DNA of 64,000 bases from Hypomesus transpacificus (Eukaryota; Chordata; Actinopteri; Osmeriformes; Osmeridae), in contig NC_061072.1 in the NCBI RefSeq assembly GCF_021917145.1, forward strand, positions 10,309,805-10,373,804, in the 5' to 3' direction. How positions within the stretch are numbered: position 1 is the first letter of the stretch; each line of letters starts with the position of its first letter. Of the stretch, positions 38,901 through 52,000 are shown in pieces. The notes beneath the pieces were generated by a model that searched no databases, was not told where the DNA came from, and saw nothing but the letters and a program-made list of their open reading frames with translations. A program made the position numbers and the translations under genes.

Positions 38901-40043
38901 ATGATGGTCATCATCAAGGACATCTAACGGCAGGAAGAGAGAGAGATCACAGGACATGAGAAACATGGAGGGAAATGTTTGTTTGTTTTTTGTGTGTATG
39001 TTAATCTATGAGCTTGTCTCACTGAAAGGGTGTGGCTGTCCCCACTGAGGTATCCAGTGTGGTAGTCTCACCTCTCCGTGGTGGTAGGCTGACATCTCGG
39101 CCACAGAGCCAGCCAGCTGGGCAACCTTTACCTCCCGCTTGTCGTTCCTCTTGAGGCAGCAGAACATCACCTTCCTCTGGCCCGGCTTCAGACCTGACAC
39201 ACACACACATTTCCAGATTCATTCATAGCACTCAATTTGCCTTCAAAGAAAACAAATAAACGGTACTAGCTTGTGAAAGTGCAAACATGGCCCTAGAGGA
39301 CAGGGGGAGGACGGGGACCAACGCATGTTTTTGAGGGATCAGTGGCTTTGTATGTCCCACTCACCATCAACCAGACAGGGGATGGACCTCTCGTTGTCAG
39401 AGTTGGAGAAGAGCACCAGCTCCTTCATGACAAAGTCGTTGTAGGACAGAGACTTGGTGGCCTTACCATACAGGTATTCCTGATGAAGAGGGACAGCAAA
39501 AAGAAAACAAAGTTACTCAGTCCTAAATAATGACATTTGATTGTGATTTGGGGTGACTGAGGGACTTCCGGGTGACGTGACAATAGTGGAGGTCGTGGTC
39601 GGGTCGTACCTCAGGTAGATTGTGCTCTTTGCGCTGGCGTCGGTTGACCATGAAGTTGGTGAGCCACTCTTTACGCTCTTCAATCTTCTTCTTGCTAAAG
39701 GCCTGGGGAAGGACAGGGACGTTTTAGAACAAGGTAGAGAATGTACTTCTGCAAACTAGCTTTCATGATCATGGGAAATACACTTAAGAATCCTTGTCAG
39801 GAAAATGTTCCTGTCAATAGTGGACAGACAATACAAACCCCACAAATACAAACCCCACAAAGGAGCATGAGTTTTCAAAACATTGGAGTAAAATGAGGTG
39901 TGTTTTCCAACTGAATATTAAAGCCTGTTACCAGGGTAATAGCCTCATCGTCTTGAGGCCCGGCGTACTTGAAGGGGATGCGGTGTCTCTGCATGTCAGA
40001 GAAGTACTCCTTGGCCTCTTTCGAAGTGCTGGTACCCAAACCT

Positions 40044-40080
<37 letters not shown>

Positions 40081-43000
40081 AAACACACAGGCACACAGGG
40101 TGAGTATGAAGGTCCAGATTCACTGGACAGTAACGTATTTATGCTCAGATAAGGAGAGCAGGTATGAAACAGCTGCTTACATGTTCAGCTTCACTACCAC
40201 ACAGGGGTTCGAGACAAACCTTTGTAGTATTTGACTTTCCAAGATTTGATGTTTGACTGGGCATCCTTCCACTCCTCAAACTCGGGGATGCTGTAGAAGG
40301 ACAGCTCCTCCTTCTTGTGAGTGGCCTGAGGAACGGAAGGGGGGGTTGTGTTTACAAATTAAACTCTAGCAGTGCCTGTTACTATAACTTGCCTATAGAT
40401 TCATGTTATGATATGTGGGGGTGTAAAACAAAAGGAGACAAGTGAGAGTAGACGGGTCGAATCACAGCCCCCAGTGTCAGACTGTACCACTTACTTTGAT
40501 GATGGGGGTGATGAACTCCTCGAGGAAGTTGTGGCGCAGCAAAGAGGGCCAGTTGTGGTGGATGAAGTTGATCAGAAGCCCCTTGATGTGAGACCCATCC
40601 TGGTCCTGTCCACATTGACATGACGACATGATGACAACAATTAAAGGCAGTTAATGACAGTACAAAGCTCCTTACCAGGAACACAACAGACTAATTATAT
40701 TTCTATTCTATTCCCCAAGTATGTAAATGTAGGTGTCCCAGATTAGAAGTGTACAGGTCTGAGGTGGTGCAGACCTGATCTGTCATGATCATGAGCCGGC
40801 CATAGCGCAGGGTCTTCAGCGAATCAGGGTCGCTGTAGTTCTTCTTGTACTGAAGCCCGAGGATTTTGATGATGCTGTTGATCTCTGCATTCTCCATGAT
40901 CTGAGGACAGACATACATTTACTCTCTCTGCTACAGGAGGGACAAATCTCCATGTCTTTGACCATCGCAAACTGGGCATTGGTGTAGATTTCGAAATGAC
41001 CCATAGTGTATTTATTGTGGTGGTATGCATGCTGTTGAAGAGGGTCTGACCTGTTTGTGCGTGGCCTCCCGGACGTTGAGAAGTTTTCCCCTGAGAGGGA
41101 AGACCCCGTAGTGGTCTCTGCCCACCACGCCAAGCCCAGACACGGCCAGGGTCTTGGCCGAGTCTCCCTCAGTCAGGATCAAGGTGCAGGAGGAGGAGTT
41201 TTTACCACCTGGGTGGGAGGACAGGAGACACGGCTGCTTTAAACTGCATATTTCCACGATGGAACAAATACAGGAAATCGGTTAAATTGATTTTCTAAAT
41301 AAAATCCACTTCAGGAAAGCTGTGGACGTTCTCTAAATGAGACCAAACGGGGCTGATCTCTTCAGTGTTAAAAAAAAACCTGACAGCTAGACAGGCAAAT
41401 GTTCTTGAAATGGGATCATATTTAGTGGCAATGCACATGGCCAGAGCTAAGACTGATGAGGATGAAGAGTGGAAGATGTACCTGCGCTATTGGCGTCATC
41501 CAGCTTGGGAACTCCCTTAATCTTAGTGTGTTTGACAGCTGAGCACTTCTGGTTGAGCTGGGTCTGAGCTTTGAACTTCACCCAGTTCATGATGCTCTCC
41601 ACGATCCCACTAGAGGCAGCCTGGATGAAGGGAAGAGGACCACACACGAGATGAGCCCCAATTACAGACAAGTTGTGTACTTTCATGTTCATGTTCTTTA
41701 AGGGAGAACAGAGTGCAAAGAGAAGTGAACCAAGCGTGTTTTGTGAAAGCAAAGCAGTGCTACAGAGAGGTAGAATGGTTGTTTTCTGACCTGCTTGAAA
41801 AACTTGTCGCTGAGTGGGCATGTGGAGCCAAAGCTTTTCTGCTGTAGGGTCATGTTCTCCTTGGTCTGGGAGTCAAAGCTTGGGTTCTCAATCAGGCAGT
41901 TAATAAACAGCCACATGTGGTTCTTCACCTGGTGGATTAAGAAGATTCAGATTACAAATCATTAAGTATCAGAAGATATGGCTTGTCGTACTGCAGAGAC
42001 CGTGAGTTGAAACAGTGGGTCATATCCTGTACCTGGAAAGGCTTCACGATCACCCCAACCTTGTTCTTCTTCTTAACCACCTCTATCAGCTTGGACACGA
42101 TCTGCTCTGACACATACTCAGTGTGCCTTCCTCCCTGGGGACAAAAGAGACAATTACACACTGAACATGTCTCATGAATGCTCGGAAATGGACAGAGTAA
42201 AAAAACAACCCAAACAAACCCAAAGTTTCAGCCGTTAGCGGTGACCCAGTTACCTTGGTGGTGGCGATGCTGTTGACAAAGCTGACTTGCTGGAAGCCCT
42301 TCTCACTCATGGTAAGACAGACCTCCCAGCGATCGTTGACCGCCTCATGGATCACAGTCAGGGGGCTGCCTTGCTCATCCACCTTGTCCTTCAGGTACAT
42401 GTCCACGTAGTTACGGAAAGTGGTCACCTGGACGAGGACAGCATGGAGAGATGGCAGTTGGGGATCACTTTAGGATACAAGTCCAACCAATTGTGCCAAC
42501 TTTCTTCACAAAGAGATTTCGATCCTCGATTTGTTTTTTTTTCCCTCGAGTCATTACAAATCTCTCTCGCTGCACAAGAGCTTCTAGGAGTGTCAGGAGG
42601 ACGTAAACAGCACTTACAGGAAGCCTCTTGCCATTGAGGAACACACGGACCCCCTTGGAGGAGCCAGCGATGTCGTAGGCACGGCGGGTCAGGAGGGCCA
42701 CCGTGTCCTTGTCCAGGACCTGCATCTTGAACTTGGACAGGTCCGGTTGGAAGGTGACGCAGGTGTACTCCTCACCTTCAAAGGGTTGGATCTTAGAATC
42801 CCCAGCCCGGCCCATGTTGTCATACCATGTCTGGGAAACAAGGGCAGGTGTCAGGATCAACAAAACAGGCATCTTCTAGACACGGAAGACCAGATTTTTT
42901 ATAAGGTCATCTTGGTTAAGGTTGTCACCCCACCTGCTTAAAGCACTTCTTGGATTCCTTGCAGGCAGTCTCCACAGTGAACTTGGTGCTGAAGATGTTG

Positions 43001-44720
43001 CACAGCTTAGCACCATAACCGTTACGTCCACCTGTAGTTGAAACGTGTCAATTAAATACATGGATCTTGAAGAACAAAAAAAAAAGGTGCATTTTGCAGC
43101 GTAATTTGTCATGGAGAATAAAATCTTCACTAAGCCTTACCAGTGACCTTCTTTTGGTCATCGTCATAGTTACTGGAAGTGAGTAGCTGTCCAAAGATGA
43201 GGGCAGGAACAAAGACTTTCTCGACCTTGTGCAGCACCACAGGGATGCCCTTTCCATTGTTCCACACGCTGATGATGTTGTTCTCACTTAAAAACAACAC
43301 ACACAACACTTACAATTTAAAAAGAAGGCAACGTTTGCTGGAGAAAGGTTTTTCCTCCCTACATAAGGTTGGAGAGATAAAGCATCATGAAGTGATACTT
43401 ACGGGTCTAGAGTGATCTTGATGCAAGTCATTGATTTATCCCTCTGCTTGTTATCTGCAGCATTTACTGTGGTAGAACGAAAACAGGAAATGGTCACTGA
43501 CTATAGTTGTAGTAGTACACAACAGTTCTCATTCCAGATGTTTTCAGTCCACTAAAGGATACATTTCTGAATGCTTTTGTGACACGGTTGTTGTTTTGAG
43601 GTGCTCACCAAGGATCTCGTCAAAGATCTTGTAGAGACCTGGCACATAAGTCACGGAACGACAGTTCAGTCCAACATCTTCATCGAACACCCACAATTGC
43701 TGATGAGAAGATGCAAACGAGACATTAATAACAGTTTAAGGTGGCATTTCTGAATGTTTTTTTATTGACAATTTGACATTGAGAGAAATAACAGCTTGAA
43801 TGGTGATACTTTCAAATGTCATCCTTATCCCTCCATATGAGGCACTGAGTGTAGTGTGAATACCCATGTGGCAACAAGTCTCCAATTTCGAGCCTCGACG
43901 CAAATTAGTTATGTTTTATGATGCAGGGAAACCCTGTGATGTGTAAGCTACAGTCTGCTTTTCAAATGACCTGTGTGACAGGCTCCACGGAGCCTATGTA
44001 GGTATCTGGACGAAGAAGGATGTGCTCCAACTGGGTTTTCTTCTGGTAGATCCTCTCCACTGAGAGACGGTTGGGATCCTTTGTTTTCTTCTCCGCTATT
44101 TTGTTCTCAGACTGGATCTGGGAAACACTCTGGGAAAGAAATGTGGTCTCAGTTCAGTCGTTCACTGGTACAAGTTTTAGTCATACATTTGCCCAAAGGG
44201 ACTAGCATTAGCAGTATTCCGGTAGCACCATTACAGTAGGTAACAAGCTTGCCAGTAGAGTTCATTGATCAGAAAGGCAACAGAATTATCTTGCAATATA
44301 CTTGAGAGGAACTGTGCATGACTGGTTGCAATGTAACACATGCTAGATAACTGAATAATCTGAGTGATTAATTTGCGAATACACACAACGCTGTAACAAT
44401 TTAAGAAAGGCCATGTGTGTAGATAGCTCCTTAGCTAGCCTATATACTAGTAACTTTTAGATAGCACTAACTAACAAATCACACCATTTACGTGAACTGT
44501 GATGTCGTTTGCGCTAGCGTATGCGATAGAATTTAAAACGAGAGAAAATCACAAGATAATCAGCAGTTGCAAGTTTGATTCATATAGCTAGGCTAACGCT
44601 GTGTAAGATTTTTAGTAGTAGCGCTAGTAGTCTTTCAATGTTAAGACTACAGCAGGCTGGCCAGCTCTGACCTAGCTAGCTAGCTGTAGTGTACGAACTT
44701 ACCTTCAGTGGTTCGGACAT
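32953..44720 (-). CDS. top2a: DNA topoisomerase II alpha, complete, 35 coding exons
   Basis: Type IIA topoisomerase that passes one duplex through a transient double-strand break; needed in the nucleus for chromosome condensation and segregation. The spliced reading is 1,567 residues (human TOP2A 1,531). Key residues fall at the human TOP2A numbers: ATPase N91 and the GGRNGYGAK loop ending at K168; TOPRIM E461 (EGDSAKT) and D541/D543/D545; catalytic Tyr805 in SPRY (codon 38792-38794, exon 20). Human TOP2B has the tyrosine at a different position, so TOP2A is favoured. Order: ATPase and transducer (to about 405), TOPRIM (450-570), winged helix and tower (to about 1000), coiled-coil gate (to about 1170), then a variable Lys/Ser/Asp-rich C-terminal domain with KQTTLQFKP and NPWSDD as in human. 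All introns are GT-AG. Exon 33 has two possible in-frame acceptors 9 bp apart. Confidence 0.97.
34037..34272 (-). repeat. Four 57-60-bp tandem copies filling top2a intron 32
   Basis: Copies start (plus strand) at 34037, 34097, 34154 and 34214; the second lacks 3 bp. On the coding strand each copy ends in a pyrimidine/G-rich CTGCTGTGTGTTGTAG-like sequence (TTGCAG in the fourth), so each has the form of a 3' splice site. The copy next to exon 33 supplies that exon's acceptor. The repeats take up about 236 of the 270 bp of the intron. The frame of exon 33 stays open through all four copies. Confidence 0.93.
35980..36502 (-). repeat. 20-bp minisatellite, about 26 copies, in top2a intron 27
   Basis: Plus-strand unit TCGTGGAGGAG(G/A)(A/G)GGCTGTG, almost perfectly periodic at 20 bp, degenerate only in the last copies (35980-36050). 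It fills about 523 of the 566 bp of intron 27 and stops 2 bp from the exon 27 donor. On the coding strand each unit contains CTCCTCCACGACACAG, a weak acceptor look-alike. Reading on from exon 27 meets a TGA at 36421-36423 after 27 codons, so it is not a missed exon extension. Confidence 0.95.
37585..37655 (+). mobile_element. Retroelement-tail-like repeat in top2a intron 23
   Basis: Begins CAGAATCAGAA and continues with TTTATTCGCC, GTTTACACAAACA, GGAATTTACT and TGGCAG. An inverted copy of the same 70 bp lies at 57503-57572. This resembles a short dispersed sequence found at the 3' ends of fish LINE-type elements; the family assignment is from memory and not tested. Confidence 0.7.
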
Positions 44721-44817
44721 GTTGGAGCTGTTTTATCCTGTGTCTATCAAATATAAAACTCACTATCTTGCTACCCGATTAAGGTTAGACTCTATCAACT
44801 GCACTACGCCCTTCGTT

Positions 44818-44915
44818 GTTGGTGTTTCGAATATTTTTTCTCTCATCCCGCCAACCAGCGCAACCAATTACACAGAGGAGAACGTCATCGACACTAATCC
44901 TAACCAATGATATTA
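44818..44915 (-). promoter_or_regulatory. top2a: top2a core promoter: two CCAAT boxes and a CHR-like site
   Basis: About 100-190 bp upstream of the start codon lie two CCAAT boxes in inverted orientation relative to the gene (44864-44868 and 44904-44908, 35 bp apart). A palindromic TTCGAA (44826-44831), a known variant of the cell-cycle homology region, is 32 bp closer to the gene. Human TOP2A is driven through inverted CCAAT boxes bound by NF-Y, and CHR elements give G2/M expression through MuvB complexes. No TATA box is seen. The transcription start cannot be fixed. Confidence 0.65.
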
Positions 44916-47900
44916 CAGATATACCGCCATCGTTACAGCAAATCCGCGAGGCAGGAAGGAACGATATAGCCCACCAACTTCGTATTTTTGGCCGCTAGTA
45001 AGACCAAAAAACTTAAATTGACGTGCTTCTATACTATTTGGTAACACCCCGCCTAAAAACACAAGACAGAAAATAATCAATATATTATTTTATTTTTGAT
45101 CTGTCATCACATGCAAGTATAGTATTTGAAACATTCAAAGTAAGAATGCCAATTCCCAACCTAAACCATGTATTTGAATTGGACAAATTCAGTTTTGGCG
45201 AAATAAGAAGTGTGTAAAAGTCCAAGATGATCTTATTCCAACCTACAATGCTTTGATGAGTAGATTGTATAAAAAATATCAATTTGACCAGAAGATGGAG
45301 CTCCTCCACTGTCCTCGAGCTTAGAAAATGTATCTACGAGTTGTTGACTTAATGAGCTGCACGGTTGAAGGCCTCTCAATAGCAAATGGGTTTATCTCCA
45401 CCCAGTCTGGGTGGTAATGGTATTATAGTCCTGGCCCAGTGTTTCTCCGGTTAAGCATTATGAAGACTTCTTGCAGCTTCATTATTACTGTGTTGTCAGG
45501 CAACACTGTAGCTACATATCTGATTTCAGCTGCTACTGGTCAAGTGCTGGGTGATGTCTAATATCGATGGTACAAGATGAACAGACCATGATAGTCCTAT
45601 TGCATTGTGGGATTTGGCACCAGCACAGACCTAATTGGGATGACGGTGCTAAAGCTGTTATGAACTGACTGCATAACTTCTATGCTCAAAAGTTAATGCC
45701 AGGAGGCAGGAGTGTGAGAGAGATTTTTGAGTTTGGAAAAGCTTTTGCTTTGACACTTTTAGTGTCCTCAGCTGAGAAGATGGTGGCCGTTTTCATTCAA
45801 GTAATCAAGAGGAAAGGGTCAACCTGACTATCCATCTTGTAAAACTTGGGATGACACTATGATTCCAGCTCACTCTCTTATATACACACACAACCACACA
45901 CACCCACACAAACACACACACACACACTCTTTTTACATCTCTCATTCACTAATTTTTACACACACACGCCGAGATACACACACACATTTCTTTGCAGACA
46001 CACACGGAAATAAGTATCTGAAAATAGTAACCTATTTGATGTTGTTGAAGGACATTAGTGATGTAGTGAGATGGACACTCACTCACTGCCTGCCTTCCTG
46101 TTCATTTATTAATGGCGTGTTAGCGAGGTCTTGATGCAGTCTGACTGTTGTGGCAGCAGGGGAGATGGAAACTGGATTTGTTGCAGAACTGAGGATAGCT
46201 GTCTAGCAGGGCTCTCTGGACTGGTTTGATGTTCCATGTCAGCTAAGGATAGTGGTGGGCTGAGGATAGAAGTTCACAAGCATAAAGAGAATTTCCCAGA
46301 GCTATTGAAAAATGTGTCAAAAAAGATTGTTCAGGTTGTGTAACACCATTCGTCTGAGCTCCATCCATTTACAGGTGTCTTTTCAAAAGTCAAGGAACAA
46401 GAGACATCCAACATATTTGTGTGTGAAATCCCAACATGTCAATGTTCATGAATGACCTTCCATGAACTGTGATATTTCCTCTAAACCTGTGGCTTAGTTG
46501 ACCAAAAATACATTTGCAATTTAAATTCAAGTCACATAAATAAACCACAAACATTTGACTCATCAAAAATGTTACACTGTAAAGTTTTTGGAAGGGATCA
46601 CCAAACTGTTGTGTACAACTACTCTTTTGACATAACCTTTGTCAAAGTCGCGAGAGTCCAAACCTATCCCTTTTTCCTTTGTGACTCTACGGAAAGGCAC
46701 AATGAAATTGAGAAATATTAATCTTTCTAAAGGGCAGTAGGAAATAGGGTCAGGCATACCTTTCCTGTGATGCAAGGCATCAACTTGATAGATTAACATT
46801 TGAGGTACAGCAGTGGGGCCACATTTTACTACCGGGCTGTATACAAACATACAGCACTGCTAACTAAAAAGGATCAAGTCACCATGAAGTCTCAGCTTTG
46901 AACTATATTATGTACATCAAAAGAGATTTTTCTAACCAATTTTGACAGGCTTTCTTTATTTCTGACTGATTGATACTCAAATTACTACTGAGGCACAAAG
47001 GGATCTGAGAACATTAGAATGTGTGTTTATTGTGTAACAATATTCCTGTGTAAACTGAACATCTTCGATAAACCATTAGACTCCACTTCATCCCTAAATA
47101 GTCTTGAGGCACAATCACAACTGTCTTGCTAGGACCATTAACACAGGCAGCAATGTGATGAACAGCCAGGTCGTAACATCTCTGTGCCATGATCTGTTTT
47201 GGTCAACAGGGATTTCTTCCATCAATATTAAGACATGGCAACTATAAATACAGTTTCTACTAACATTATTCGCAGCATTCCCAACAGATTTTGTCTTCCT
47301 GGGGTGGTGTTAAGGAATTTTTTTTATACCTTCTTTTGTCACTTTTGATTAAAAATTTGAATCAGGCGTAGAAATAAATAAATAAATGGGGCATAAATTC
47401 ACAAAGAGAAGACTCTCTTTGATTTTGCACAGTGACTAGCAAGGGTAGGCAGTGAACATCTAAGAAAGTAAGGGAGAGAGAGAGAGAGAAAGAGAGAGAG
47501 AAATGTGGATAGGACCGGTTCTCATTAACAGCACTGTTTTGGTTTCTGTGCCATTGCAGCTATGGCAGATGCCGACCCACACTCCAATGTCGTTGATGCA
47601 ACTTTGGAGCAACATCCCTGTCGTCATATTTGACACTTTGTCTCCCCAGTTTAGACCTAACACTAGCTGGCAGGTACGTCCATGTGAGTATGTCAGCGTT
47701 ATAGATCCAAGCCTTTGTGGACTGGGAGGAGGGAGAGAGAGGATCTTTGATGCGCTTTGAGTGCAGTCTCTATGTTGAGTATCCTGATAATGCACACTGT
47801 ATCCTTCCTTCCATCCATCCGCCCACATCTGCTGAGTTTAAGGCGTAATCTGATGCTACAGGAGCCTATGACTGATGCTAGAGCACTCTCTCTCCCTCAG

Positions 47901-48780
47901 TCCACGAGACTCTAATCACATTTTCGTCTGTTTCATCTTTACATGCTCCATTTCGTATCGCTGCAACTAATTGACATTGAAAGCTACATAAATCCTCCCA
48001 TCACTGGGCTGTAATGATGTGGCATATAGCATCCAAGTGACATATTTAATCCCAGAGCAGAAACACACGGTACATTCAGATATACACCGCCTGGCATTGA
48101 TTTGCAGGTTTTGGGGGACTGAGGCGAACGTCAAGGTGGAGTTCTTTATTGATTTCAATTCCATTAATACCTTTTGACTGCTTGCTTGGCAGGCACTCCC
48201 TGTGCCCATATCTGTTATCACAGTAGGTTTGATTGGGCTTCTTTATCGGTTGGCAGCAGGCAGGAAGAGGGCCGGAAGACAGCCAAAGATCCACAGCACT
48301 GTACTGATATAACAACCTGCAGATCAAACTTGATTAGTCAAACACACATTCTTCTAGAGAACTGCATTGTTTGTTTAAGTGTGTGTTCAGTTGTGTGTTT
48401 GTATGGATGTAGGTACCTTTGTACATGCTGTATGTTCTGCATGTTATATGTGTGTGCATGCTGTATCGACTGTGCATTTGTGTGTGCGTTTCATCTCCCC
48501 AGTTGAATATTATAAGGCCCCACCTCAGAAAGAATAAGATAACGACACACCTATCAATTTACTTTTGCAAGCTTAGCATTGCATTAATCAAATTACGTTA
48601 TAATTGGGTTACACTAATGTAATCTCATAATATTTCAGATCGTATCAAATTGTAAGAAACAACATAAATGTATCCTTTGTACTTAAGCATGAAACACAAT
48701 ATCTGCACTTTAGCTTTAATCACAACATTTTTAATAAAACATTGAGATTAAGCTTCAATGGGCTTGGCCTCTCGTCGTGT
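44916..48780. other. Spacer between top2a and the LRRC3-family gene
   Basis: Divergent flank of top2a. Mostly unique DNA with a CA-rich patch (45880-46010) and a short GA run (47470-47502). No coding sequence recognised; the open frames are short and look random. Confidence 0.6.
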
Positions 48781-48849
48781 CTCTGCCAATTTCTGATAGC
48801 TCCAGCATGTTGCCTAGTTTTCTGGTTGCGTGGAAACTAAAAAGGCTGC

Positions 48850-49082
48850 ACTGAGCGAGCACTCAACTGAATGTGCATTCACAGTGGAGCGACGCTGTCA
48901 TTGTGGCTCCGCGCGCAAATTGAGCGAGCCTGCTGTAGGACCAAATGGAATCAACCCAAAATATTTACCGAATTGTATTTTTGACTGAGTCTTAATCTGT
49001 TGTGGACATTTCTAAGGTGCACTTAACTAAAAGAGGATCCTGTTGAACCCGTCATGAAAATGAGAGGAAGAGCGGTAAAGAT
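48850..49082 (+). other. Probable non-coding first exon of the LRRC3-family gene
   Basis: A GC/CpG-richer patch (CGCGCGC-like near 48910) is followed by a strong donor, GAT|GTAAGTGAG, with the exon ending at 49082. The next plausible acceptor downstream is CTTTCTCTCTAG at 52234-52245, directly ahead of the LRRC3 coding exon. LRRC3-family genes usually have their coding region in one exon after a non-coding one. The left edge is a guess. Spliced, an ATG at 49054 would give a short upstream frame of about 17 codons. Confidence 0.4.
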
Positions 49083-52000
49083 GTAAGTGAGCTTTCTACA
49101 TGTTGCTGATCCTAATGCATGCTTTTCAGAGTGAAGTAGCCATTATTGCGTACTTTTACCTGACAGAAAGACTGTAAAAAACGAAATATTTTTTTACATA
49201 TCAGTCCATTCTACTCAGTAATGAACAACACAGACTAAAACAAGATAGCCTAAGCAAGACAAACTTATCAAGGATCAGTCTGCGTTGTCAGCGTGGAGTT
49301 TATTTTCTTAATCTTGGGTCATGGACGAATTAAATGAAAATTTAAGGAAAAGTAGGTGCATACCAAGCTTACGTTTACAAGTGCCTGTCTAATTATTCTA
49401 TCTATAATACAAGGTATTTGGCGCACAGTGTCCACATAATCGAAACTAAGATAATCTAAACGTGTTATTATTAAATCAAATTGAACAATAAACCACAATG
49501 AACAAGTTTCAAAATAATGTGAATTGTATTTGTAACAGCTATGAACTGGTCTATTGAAATACATCAGTTTTAATCTGATAATAATTCTGTTGGAAGGTAA
49601 GCATTCGACAAAATCAAATAGATGAGGTATTTTTATGGAAATCAGGCATAATAAATTATCAGGTTCTTCTAAGAAAGGCACTTTTCCTGTTAATTAGGGT
49701 AGACAATTCCACAAGAGGGATATAACATGCATGCATGACCATGCATGGTCATTTGGTTACTTGTGCATTTACAATGAATGCCTCAGTTTGTTATTTTCTC
49801 CAAATCACTCTTATTCACATCTTTATGATTGCAAACAGTAGCAACTGAAGAAGCCGTACTTGGTCGGCCAGGGGGCCACAATCACAGATGCAAAGGCAAT
49901 CAGCAGTAAGCAAAAGCAACCAGCAGTAAGCCAAGACTAACCATTCACCACAATACAGTATACAGATACACCTAAAATATGACATATTTTTCATTTTTGT
50001 CTGAGATTTTTTAAAGGCTAGCTAACACATTTCCATTATCTTGGCGCTTACGGGCTGGTTGGGGTGAGCCATAAAGCACATTTAGGACATGTCTAAATTA
50101 TTGCTCTTGTGCATTTGCTGCCTAAGATCTACGATCTACAGTATTGACTGCAGTAAATTTATGAAGTGCCAAACAGACCTCTGCAGGCTTGTGCTCTGTG
50201 TGTCAGGTGTAGATTAAAACCAGGGGAATTTATTCTGTCATTGAGGTAGGTGATAGCTTAATATCCACAGAAATAATGGGTCTATATCTGATTTATTGAT
50301 CTATTGATTTAAAATATTGGTGCTCCACCCTGTCCTCCCTCTGTCCCATGTAAATGTAATCCTCCCTCATATCTCTCTCTTCACAAACCACCTCCCTTAA
50401 ATCTCCCTCTCCCTTCTCTCTCACCCTTTCTGCTTTCATTTACATCTGTCCTCCTCACCCCATGACATTAGAATATTTCCTTCTCTCCTCGATAGCTCAT
50501 TAATCTCTCTCATGATCGTCGTTCCACAGTGTGTCTGCTTTGTCATTGTAATGTTACCCCCTATTCACCCCCTCCCCTCCCATATCCTCTTGATCTCTCT
50601 CTCGTTCTCTCACGACTCTGTCCTCGTGTCCAATTTCCCCTTCCTTCTCCACACATCCTCCTTCATCGCTCTCTAAAATGTCAGACCAGTGTGTCATGTG
50701 ATGAGAAAAGTACCACTTTAAAACAAGATCTCATTGTTGACCATTCAAGTTAGGGAGCCAATTTTTTTTATCCCTTTCAATGAAGGCCTTGTCTGACATA
50801 GCACACCACCCCGCTCTCCTACTTTGTCCTACCGCCATAGCCAGGACTCCCATCTCTCTCCATAAACAAAAAAAATACAGCCTAAAAATATTCATGGAGG
50901 AGCGTTTGTTCTGTTTTATAAGGAATGGAGGATAAACATCTTGGTGTGTCTTGTAAGAGAAGCCTGAGCCAAGGCCTCTCTGATAGGACCGTTCGACCTG
51001 TGTTCAGACTCTGATCAGAGCTCCCATCTCTGTCAATGGCTCATTATGGGGGCTATATCCCTGGCAAGTCTTCAACTGGCAGAGCACAATGAGTCTTATT
51101 AGCTGCATTCCTTAGACGACTCACCACACACACACACCCACACATATGCATGAAAGCAGACACATACCACCCCACCTCAGAGCCCTCCACCACCCCGTCA
51201 TGTGATACAGTACTTAGAGATCGATTTCAATTTTAATCTGGGTAAGTGGATCTTGCCTGGGTCTTCAGCCATTTTAAAGATGCGCAGAAGTCATTTGCTG
51301 TTCTATTGTTTTTTTCTTTTCTTACTCCAGGAGTGGACTGTTGGCACATAACAAGGCTGATTTGGTGCCGTTTATAGCATTAACCTCTTGTTCAACAATA
51401 GGATTGGATGGACAACATGACTGGCACATTGACGCAAGGAGTTTTTCCTGAGAGGATTAGTAATGGGAGAGGCAGGCAGAGTTGATCAGGTATTAATGAA
51501 CTGTGTTAGGGTGGGAAGACCAGCTATTTTTAGAGGCTAACATGTAAAATAAAAAGTGTCAATTACAGAACACACAGTGTTACTTGCACTGAGCAAATTA
51601 CTGTACAACAGCAGTTTAGGGATTACTGACCACAGAGGGCGTGATCAAAATGGTGATCATGGTGTAGCTCAATAGTGTAAACCATTTAATAAAGGGCAAT
51701 TTGGATAAAAAGAAGTCACCTTGAAGATTGAAACTTTCTTACTTTGTTATTTGACTAAAGTGTTGAGAAACTCAGATAGTATACCAATGTATGTCTAATA
51801 TAATCCCTGTCTCACTGTGGAAGACATGGATTATGTTAATGCCATCTGCTCTGCACTGAAATAGGACAGCACTGCAGGGATGTCAATTATAAAGGAGTCA
51901 CGGTGACACCAAAGCCCTCTTTTCGAGTTTCCTTGCCTGTATGAAAGGACGTTTTGATCCTTTTTGATCCGTTTTGAGACTTTGCTAAAGCTCTGCAAAC

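Larger units (their letters stand above)
32953..44720 (-). other. top2a: Exon map of top2a
   Basis: Coding exons read 5' to 3' on the minus strand: 1 44703-44720; 2 43971-44129; 3 43609-43699; 4 43403-43466; 5 43141-43286; 6 42934-43031; 7 42618-42830; 8 42254-42427; 9 42033-42134; 10 41791-41928; 11 41482-41620; 12 41051-41208; 13 40775-40900; 14 40495-40605; 15 40220-40325; 16 39932-40041; 17 39610-39702; 18 39365-39479; 19 39072-39193; 20 38775-38923; 21 38400-38631; 22 38174-38308; 23 37841-38041; 24 37331-37526; 25 37112-37203; 26 36830-36973; 27 36505-36588; 28 35753-35938; 29 35431-35542; 30 35006-35170; 31 34528-34702; 32 34307-34356; 33 33902-34036 (or to 34027); 34 33294-33511; 35 32953-33099. 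I placed each border by reading frame, similarity to TOP2A and a GT/AG pair; phases sum to a whole number of codons (4,704 nt with stop). Borders of exons 30-33, where the protein is poorly conserved, are the least certain. Confidence 0.88.

Noticed and set aside
32953..44720. Identity as TOP2B
   Set aside because: LRRC3B and TOP2B are also neighbours in human, but the catalytic tyrosine falls at 805 and K168/E461/D541 match TOP2A numbering, and csf3, med24 and a gjd3-type connexin are the 17q21 neighbours of TOP2A.
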